Source of the DNA: JAWWPY01 sp036394075
GTDB taxonomy: Bacteria; Actinomycetota; Actinomycetes; Streptosporangiales; Streptosporangiaceae
NCBI GenBank assembly: GCA_036394075.1
Contig: DASWFT010000020.1
Coordinates: forward strand, 1-10,751
Direction of reading: 5' to 3'
Length of the DNA: 10,751 bases
Below are positions 7,043 to 10,751 of this stretch, in pieces. How positions within the stretch are numbered: position 1 is the stretch's first letter; each line of letters begins with the position of its first letter. Both the position numbers and the translations under genes were made by a program. The notes under the pieces are model-generated. The model saw only the letters and a list, made by a program, of their open reading frames with translations. It did no database searches and was not told where the DNA came from.

Positions 7043-8722
7043 TCAGCTACAGGTGGTGCCGTTGAGGGCGAAACTGGTGGGCGAGGTGTCGTCGGCCGCC
7101 CAGGTGCCCTGGAAACCCATCGAGGTGCTGGCGCCCGGGCTGATCGTGCCGTCGTAGCTGGCGTTGGTCGCAGTCACCCTGGCTCCGCTCTGCGTGACGG
7201 TTGCGTTCCACGCGTTGGTGACCTTCTGATCACCCGGGAAGGTGAAGGTGAGCGTCCACCCGTTGATCGCTGCGGCGCCGGTATCGCTGATCGTGATGTT
7301 GGCCACGAACCCGCCAGGCCACTCGCTGGACCTGGCGTAGCTGACGTGGCAACTGCTGCCACCGCCCCCGCCGCCGCTGCCACTGATCGTCCAGGTGAAG
7401 GTGGCCGATCCGGAAGCGCCCGTTGCGTCGGTGACCGTCAGCGTCACGTTGAAGGTTCCTGCCGCGGTGGGTGTGCCAGAGATCAGGCCGGTGGCTGAAT
7501 TGATCGACAGCCCGGGCGGCAGGCCGCTTGCGGAATAGGTCAGCGTCTGGCCTGCGGCGGAGTCGCTCGCGCTGATCTGCACGCTCGCCGCAGTGCCCAC
7601 AGTGCCCGTACGTGAACCGGGGTTGGTCACCGTGACCGTGTTCCCGCCCCCGCTCGCCGATCCATAACCGGCCGAGACGATGTTGGCCTGGACGGCGCTG
7701 TCGGCCGCGTCCGTCGGGTAGCCGGAGGTCATCACGCCTTCGAAGAACGATCCGGCGGATGAGTTGCTGTTGTCCCCGCCAGTGCCCAGGATGATGGCGC
7801 CTTCCTGGTGCATGGGGGCGTACCCGCCCAGGTTGGGCAGTGGGCCGTTGTACCAGGTGGTCAGGCTGCCCGATTGCGCGTTGCCGCCCTTGATCGCATA
7901 GGTCGTTGTCCCGTTGTTCTTGAGCAGGGCCGTGACGAACGCGCTGGAGTTTCCCTTGTTGTTCGTGTCGGAGCCGTTCGCCCCGGCGAAGAGGCCGTTT
8001 TCCAGATCCGCCTGAACCCATGGGCCAGATCCCGAGCAGGGCGCGAACCAGCATTCGGTGCTGAAGTTGATCGCGTCCATGTGGCCGTTGCCGTTGTCGC
8101 GGCTGTTGGTCTCGGCGTTGCCGTAGTCGAAACAGCACCCGCCGTTCACGTGCGTGCCGCTGGCCACCATGTACGCCCCCTGCGGCTGGGCACCGGTCGC
8201 CACGCCCGTGGTGGCGTTGTCCCGGTAGCCGACACCGGGCGACACGAAGACCCCATAGACCCGATTGCCGCCGACAGTCACCGGCAGGGCGGCCGCGTTC
8301 GCGCCGACATCCTGCCCGCCGTTCCCGCCCGGTCCCGCGATGGTGAGGTTGTTGTGCTGGGGAGACTGGTCATAGATCTCGGTGATGATGCACGACGTGC
8401 CGGCGCAGAATGCATTCTGCGCCGCGGCGTTGGCGTACCCGCCCGCGGTCAGCGTCCCGATGTTGAGAGTCGCGCCGTCCGAGGCGCGCTTGACCTGGTA
8501 GAGCGGGCCGTTATACGCCGCGTAGAGCGCCCGCACGGTGCCGTGCGCGGCGGCACACGGCGTCCCGGCCGCGGCATAGATGTCGCACGGGAGTGACGCC
8601 GCCGCCTGCGACGTGCCACTGCTGGCCAGCGCGCCGGCCAAAGTGCCGGCCGTGAGCGCCACGCTTGCGCCCGCTACCAGCAGTGCCCTTCGCAAGCCCT
8701 GAAGCCGTGACCGGGCGAACAT
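7043..8722 (-). CDS. Secreted GH54 alpha-L-arabinofuranosidase with Ig-like and CBM2 domains
   Basis: This 559-aa exoenzyme removes alpha-L-arabinofuranosyl side chains from arabinoxylan or arabinan. Residues 1 to about 42 are a signal peptide. Residues 44-355 are the GH54 (AbfB) catalytic domain, starting LPCDIYAAAGTPCAAAHGTVR. Compared with the known Aspergillus kawachii enzyme, every hallmark is shifted by 20: the vicinal Cys196-Cys197 (176-177), Asp239 (219), nucleophile Glu241 in DLENGLF (221) and acid/base Asp317 in GGDNS (297). Residues 362-447 are an Ig-like putative-binding (He_PIG) domain with LPPGLSINSATGLISGTPT. A Gly-rich linker leads to CBM2 at 457-559 (Cys458, Cys558, Trp468, Trp489). 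Fungal GH54 enzymes instead end in a CBM42 domain. The ATG at 8722 has GGAAGGAAG upstream. AGCGCT operators lie upstream and the CBM2-kelch gene follows after 102 bases, so the two are probably cotranscribed. Confidence 0.93.
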   Translation of the reverse strand: MFARSRLQGLRRALLVAGASVALTAGTLAGALASSGTSQAAASLPCDIYAAAGTPCAAAHGTVRALYAAYNGPLYQVKRASDGATLNIGTLTAGGYANAAAQNAFCAGTSCIITEIYDQSPQHNNLTIAGPGGNGGQDVGANAAALPVTVGGNRVYGVFVSPGVGYRDNATTGVATGAQPQGAYMVASGTHVNGGCCFDYGNAETNSRDNGNGHMDAINFSTECWFAPCSGSGPWVQADLENGLFAGANGSDTNNKGNSSAFVTALLKNNGTTTYAIKGGNAQSGSLTTWYNGPLPNLGGYAPMHQEGAIILGTGGDNSNSSAGSFFEGVMTSGYPTDAADSAVQANIVSAGYGSASGGGNTVTVTNPGSRTGTVGTAASVQISASDSAAGQTLTYSASGLPPGLSINSATGLISGTPTAAGTFNVTLTVTDATGASGSATFTWTISGSGGGGGGSSCHVSYARSSEWPGGFVANITISDTGAAAINGWTLTFTFPGDQKVTNAWNATVTQSGARVTATNASYDGTISPGASTSMGFQGTWAADDTSPTSFALNGTTCS

Positions 8723-8822
8723 CGTGAAACACTTCCTTCCGTTCCTGAGCGGCGGATCACCACGGTCTCCTCCCGCTCCACCATGCCGAGCACAAAGCCA
8801 GGGGACCGGCTCCCGGACGGTC

Positions 8823-8836
8823 TGTTAGCGCTAACA
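8823..8836. promoter_or_regulatory. LacI-family operator, perfect 14-bp palindrome (site I)
   Basis: TGTTAGCGCTAACA is an exact palindrome with the central CG of LacI/GalR-family operators. It lies 101 bases before the GH54 start codon, where a sugar-responsive repressor would act. No lacI-type gene is inside the window, so the regulator is encoded elsewhere. Induction by arabinose-containing oligosaccharide is an inference from the target gene. Confidence 0.8.
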
Positions 8837-8844
8837 CCACGGTG

Positions 8845-8858
8845 CGGAAGCGCTGACA
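8845..8858. promoter_or_regulatory. Second, half-conserved AGCGCT operator (site II)
   Basis: On the minus strand this reads TGTCAGCGCT followed by TCCG. One half-site, TGTCAGCGCT, matches site I closely and the other half is degenerate. Its centre is 22 bp from that of site I, about two helical turns, so two dimers could lie on the same face of the DNA. Confidence 0.45.
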
Positions 8859-8885
8859 GGCACCAGCCAAACTTTGGCGTGACCT

Positions 8886-8916
8886 GATGGTCAGCGCTCA
8901 TCAAAAAAACTGTCAA
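8886..8916 (-). promoter_or_regulatory. Candidate promoter of the GH54 gene
   Basis: On the minus strand a consensus -35, TTGACA, occupies 8916-8911, followed by a T tract. At 17-18 bases spacing the -10 position reads TGACCA or GACCAT, a weak match. Transcription would start near 8880 and give a 5' leader of about 155 bases that contains sites I and II. The exact start is uncertain; a promoter closer to the gene cannot be excluded. Confidence 0.4.
8888..8903. promoter_or_regulatory. Third AGCGCT operator (site III)
   Basis: The core AGCGCT is at 8893-8898 with partly symmetric flanks (TGAGCGCTGA on the minus strand). Its centre is 44 bp from site II, about four helical turns. It falls in the spacer of the proposed promoter, where repressor binding would block polymerase directly. 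Confidence 0.4.
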
Positions 8917-9028
8917 CCGCGGGCTGCCGCCCGCTGCGCCCGGGCGCGTCGGCGCAGCCTGCCACAAGGGCGCTACCTGGAAATACGCGGTCTGATGCAG
9001 CCAATCCGTGGCGCTCACCCCCGCGAAA
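8917..9028. other. Spacer with no recognisable gene
   Basis: This stretch lies between the GH54 promoter region and the WYL remnant. Open frames on both strands give Arg/Ala/Pro-rich strings without any family pattern. It may be decayed sequence from the missing 3' part of the WYL regulator, but I see nothing that proves it. Confidence 0.5.
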
Positions 9029-9195
9029 GTTCCGCGGTTCGGTCAGTCGCCTGGTCTGGGTGCCGCCGCCGGTGTGGTAGGCGAAGCGCACGCGCTCGTG
9101 GCTGGCGATCGCGGTGGCCAGCACGGTCAGGGCCATTCACGCGGGGTCTGCAGCAGGGACAGCAGTTTCAGCAGACGCGCCGGCGTGTCGCTCAC
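9029..9195 (-). pseudogene. WYL-domain (YafY-type) regulator, internally deleted remnant
   Basis: On the minus strand a GTG at 9193-9195 starts SDTPARLLKLLSLLQTPREW, the N-terminal helix of the winged HTH in actinobacterial WYL regulators, and the frame ends at TGA 9127-9129. In another frame, from about 9136 down to 9029, comes ALTVLATAIASHERVRFAY, then GGGTQTRRLTEPRN, the beginning of a WYL domain. In intact proteins roughly 100 or more residues separate these two pieces, and the WYL domain continues for another 150. Here they are joined within about 10 bases with a frame change. This is the footprint of a deletion that removed the HTH core, followed by a second loss at the 3' side. It is non-functional as read. 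Confidence 0.72.
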
Positions 9196-9200
9196 GCCAG

Positions 9201-9317
9201 ACCGGCTGGACCGTCAGCCGGGTGGCCCGCATGTGGGCGGAGCTGATGCACCGCCTCGGCTATGACCGGTACGGCACCCAGGGCGGGGACTTCGGGGCCT
9301 GCGTGGTGCCCATGGCG
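9201..9317 (+). pseudogene. Internal fragment of an epoxide hydrolase (alpha/beta-hydrolase)
   Basis: Plus-strand residues TGWTVSRVARMWAELMHRLG then YDRYGTQGGDFGACVV match the region of microsomal-type epoxide hydrolases running into the nucleophile elbow, where the catalytic Asp sits in GGDxG (here GGDFG). Only about 38 residues remain of the usual 380 or so: the N-terminal domain, the lid and the Asp/His part of the triad are absent. It begins 6 bases from the start of the divergent WYL remnant. WYL regulators and epoxide hydrolases are often neighbours, but here both are cut inside their genes, so the junction itself arose by rearrangement. Confidence 0.68.
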
Positions 9318-9322
9318 CCGGC

Positions 9323-9514
9323 TCAGGGCGGGTCGACGGCCGCGACGTATATCTGTACTGGCGGCGTGGTGACCGGGCTCTGCGGAGAGTCGGTTGCCAC
9401 GGCGGTCAGCAAGTAGGAGCCGACGGGCACGTTCTTCCACTGGACGGTGTAGGGGGTGCTGGTCACCGCGCTGCCACCCTCGCTGGCCTCGCATCCCCGC
9501 CCGCCCGACCATCA
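9323..9514 (-). pseudogene. C-terminal Ig-like domain remnant of a secreted protein
   Basis: Minus-strand frame ending at TGA 9323-9325 reads TSTPYTVQWKNVPVGSYLLT then AVATDSPQSPVTTPPVQIYV. This is the bacterial Ig-like domain with the pattern PYTxxWxxVPxGxYxLTAVATD that is common near the C-terminus of secreted glycoside hydrolases and other extracellular enzymes. The frame is closed upstream by a TGA near 9513 and has no start codon or SD, so only about 55 residues survive. Given the adjacent arabinofuranosidase, the lost gene may have been another extracellular polysaccharide enzyme; that is inference. Confidence 0.65.
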
Positions 9515-9522
9515 GCCGCAAC

Positions 9523-9738
9523 TTACTCGGGGCGGTACTCCCGTTGCCCTGTTTCCGGGTCGTACCATACGCGCATCCGCCGGCCAGTCTCGGGGTCGAT
9601 GAACAACTCGCTGGTCGGCTGGGAGGCGCTGCTGTTGCTGACGCCTTTCCGGTTGCCCCGGTACCGGTCCCAGCCGAAGAGGGCAATGACGATCCCCGCG
9701 ATCACGACCACCAGGAGGACCAGCTCCACGATGTTCAT
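9523..9738 (-). CDS. Small single-pass membrane protein with repeated DPETG motif
   Basis: A 71-aa protein with one membrane helix at residues 4-23 (VELVLLVVVIAGIVIALFGW), then a basic stretch (DRYRGNRK) that predicts a cytoplasmic tail by the positive-inside rule. The tail contains two copies of DPETG 12 residues apart (48-52 and 60-64) in the pattern IDPETGRRMRVWYDPETGQREY, which suggests two short beta-hairpins. I do not recognise a named family. It starts 11 bases after the stop of the YbjQ-family gene, without a strong SD, so it is probably translated as the second gene of that unit. It may anchor or recruit the YbjQ-like partner at the membrane, which is speculative. Confidence 0.72.
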   Translation of the reverse strand: MNIVELVLLVVVIAGIVIALFGWDRYRGNRKGVSNSSASQPTSELFIDPETGRRMRVWYDPETGQREYRPE

Positions 9739-9749
9739 GGCCGACCCGC

Positions 9750-10142
9750 TCAGCCGCGCGCGTTCGTGGCGTGGGCGGCGCCGGTGGCCGTTTCGACCAC
9801 CTGGGCGGTGCCGTAGGCCACAATCTCGCTCATGGTCCGGCCCATCTCGGTGGAGTCGAAGCGCATCATGGTCACCGCGTTGGCCCCCATGGCGGCGGCG
9901 TTCTGCACCATGCGGTCGAGCGCCTGGCGCCGGGCGTCCTCGTTGAGCTTGACGTAGGACCTGATCTCGCCCCCGGCGAGGCTCTTGAGCCCGGCGGCGA
10001 TGTTGCCGCCGAGGCTCCGGGACCGGACGGTGAGGCCGAAGACCTGGCCGATGGTCTTCACCACCCTGGTGCCTGGGATGTTCTCGGTCGTGGTGACGAT
10101 CATGAGCCGCGAAGGAGCGGCGCTCTCGGTGGATGCCTGCAT
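9750..10142 (-). CDS. YbjQ/UPF0145 family protein (DUF74)
   Basis: A 130-aa protein of the YbjQ family, small oligomeric proteins often annotated as heavy-metal binding although the function is unproven. The family core begins at about residue 14: MIVTTTENIPG, GQVFGLTVRSR, then GGEIRSYVKLNEDARRQALD, MGANAVTMMRFDS and the final AYGTAQVV. I see no Cys, so any metal binding would rely on acidic residues and His. The ATG at 10142 is supported by AGGAGG on the minus strand (10155-10150), 7 bases upstream; compared with typical members this gives a short polar extension of about 12 residues. It is the first gene of a pair with the 71-aa membrane protein, and a 30-bp palindrome lies 42 bases before its start codon, a likely control site. 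Confidence 0.9.
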   Translation of the reverse strand: MQASTESAAPSRLMIVTTTENIPGTRVVKTIGQVFGLTVRSRSLGGNIAAGLKSLAGGEIRSYVKLNEDARRQALDRMVQNAAAMGANAVTMMRFDSTEMGRTMSEIVAYGTAQVVETATGAAHATNARG

Positions 10143-10183
10143 CGGGCTGCCTCCTGTGACCTGCGGCGCCCGTCGTGCCGAGC

Positions 10184-10213
10184 GTCTAGCAAAGTGATAT
10201 CACTTTGCTAGAC
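10184..10213. promoter_or_regulatory. Perfect 30-bp palindrome upstream of the YbjQ-family gene
   Basis: Each strand reads the same over 30 bases, with outer GTCTAG and the AT-rich core AAAGTGATATCACTTT. It lies in an otherwise GC-rich intergenic region upstream of the YbjQ-membrane protein pair. The even symmetry with no loop points to a DNA-bound dimer or tetramer rather than an RNA terminator. It contains two CTAG tetramers, which are rare in such genomes. The binding protein is not encoded beside it and I have no verified assignment. Confidence 0.8.
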
Positions 10214-10311
10214 ATCCCGTCAAGCGCCACAGTCGCATGGGGGATCAACCGCCGCAGTGAGAAGCAGCTTTTGTAACCGCCGTAAGACTTGCCAGCGTCC
10301 GGGCTGGAGTT

Positions 10312-10437
10312 TCAGTCGTCGTCGGCCACGACAGCGGCGAGATGGGCCCGGTACTGAACCAGGAGGCGCCACAACTCAGCGCGCGGGGTGTCTGGCTTCG
10401 TCTCGGCGGTGGCGACTGGCCGCGCTCGCGCAGGCAC
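10312..10437 (-). other. Possible small ORF or gene-end remnant
   Basis: A minus-strand frame from GTG 10437 to TGA 10312-10314 gives 41 residues ending in AELWRLLVQYRAHLAAVVA then DDD. The last 25 residues look like a genuine amphipathic helix with an acidic C-terminus, of the kind that ends many cytoplasmic proteins, while the first part is Pro/Ala/Arg-rich and untypical. No SD is visible. It overlaps the beginning of the plus-strand regulator fragment, so both cannot be intact genes. I do not recognise the family. It may be the tail of a lost gene. Confidence 0.25.
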
Positions 10438-10751
10438 CGGCCTTGTTGCCAGTGCCGGGGCTTGCGCTCCCGGGGCTCGCGCCGGACGCGGATCTGTATG
10501 CGAGGATCACGCGGGTCGTCGAGGATCCGGAGCGTGCGGACCTGGCAACTGCGCAGTGGCTTGAGCGTTGTCTTGACGAGCACCGCCGCATCGAGGACAC
10601 CATCGGCGGCCGTCCCCTGCTCGCCGTCGTCCGGGAACAGCTCCGGGTCGTCGCTGACCTGGCGCGCTGCGCGGACGGCCCACTCGCCGTCCGCCTGGTC
10701 TCCCTCGCGGCCCAGTACGCCCAGTTCATGGCGTGGCTGTGTATAGACAAC
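10404..10751 (+). CDS. XRE-type regulator, C-terminal helical region (partial, likely 5'-truncated)
   Basis: The frame runs off the right edge. From about 10410 it reads LAALAQAPALLPVPGLALPG, then DLYARITRVVEDPERADLAT, WLERCLDEHRRIEDTIGG, RPLLAVVREQLRVV and LVSLAAQYAQFMAWLCIDN. This matches the ligand-sensing TPR-like region found after the HTH in a large group of Streptomyces-type XRE regulators. The HTH of about 70 residues should lie just upstream, but translations of 10214-10403 in all frames show no such domain, and in this frame the upstream part is Arg/Pro-rich (RRRPRQRRDGPG). No convincing start codon with SD is visible either. Probably the 5' part was lost and this is another remnant; a frameshift with a very divergent HTH is the alternative. 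Confidence 0.65.

Noticed and set aside
7360..7380. Short GGC/GCC-type repeat in the GH54 gene
   Set aside because: It encodes the poly-Gly linker before the CBM2 domain.
8887..9246. Plus-strand ORF of 119 aa and overlapping minus ORF 8674-9018
   Set aside because: Arg/Ser-rich strings without SD or family pattern; they overlap operators and remnants.
1..10751. CRISPR array, tRNA or rRNA genes, intact insertion sequences or prophage genes
   Set aside because: No direct-repeat array, no cloverleaf or rRNA sequence, and no transposase or phage protein seen on either strand.

Overview
The window is high-GC actinobacterial DNA. The support is near-universal G/C at third codon positions, GTG as well as ATG starts, SDs such as GGAGGAG and AGGAGG, a remnant of a DinB/DUF664 (mycothiol-dependent) protein, secreted enzymes carrying CBM2 domains, and a LacI-type AGCGCT operator. 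A soil-dwelling filamentous actinomycete fits best; I do not assign a genus.

Left part (1-4865), housekeeping and accessory genes: the 3' end of a dodecin-like gene; a stand-alone LigD-type polymerase/primase domain gene; a C-terminal scrap of a DinB/DUF664 gene; an orphan membrane histidine kinase; a leaderless-looking serine beta-lactamase-family gene; a hairpin between convergent genes; a DUF1801 gene on the minus strand; a C-terminal scrap of a VOC (glyoxalase-fold) gene; and an intact VOC gene.

Middle part (4969-8916), a minus-strand polysaccharide-degradation cluster. Transcription runs right to left from a promoter region with a consensus -35 and three AGCGCT sites spaced 22 and 44 bp apart. 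It passes through a secreted GH54 alpha-L-arabinofuranosidase (GH54, Ig-like, CBM2), then a secreted CBM2-kelch protein, and ends at a perfect 20-bp inverted repeat. The CBM2-kelch gene is interrupted by one in-frame TAG at codon 299, with otherwise intact reading frame on both sides. The two genes share a leader motif before their start codons. The likely joint role is binding and debranching of plant cell-wall polysaccharide outside the cell.

Right part (8917-10751): 8917-9522 is a gene graveyard holding an internally deleted WYL regulator, an epoxide hydrolase fragment and the C-terminal end of an Ig-like domain protein. Then comes a minus-strand two-gene unit, YbjQ-family protein plus a 71-aa single-pass membrane protein, preceded by a perfect 30-bp palindrome. 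The right edge holds the C-terminal helical region of an XRE-type regulator whose DNA-binding domain is not visible.

I see no clearly new defence or mobile system. The signals most worth checking are the amber codon, the 30-bp palindrome with its small operon, the phased operators, and the number of truncated gene ends, six or seven in 10.7 kb, which marks this as a frequently rearranged region.
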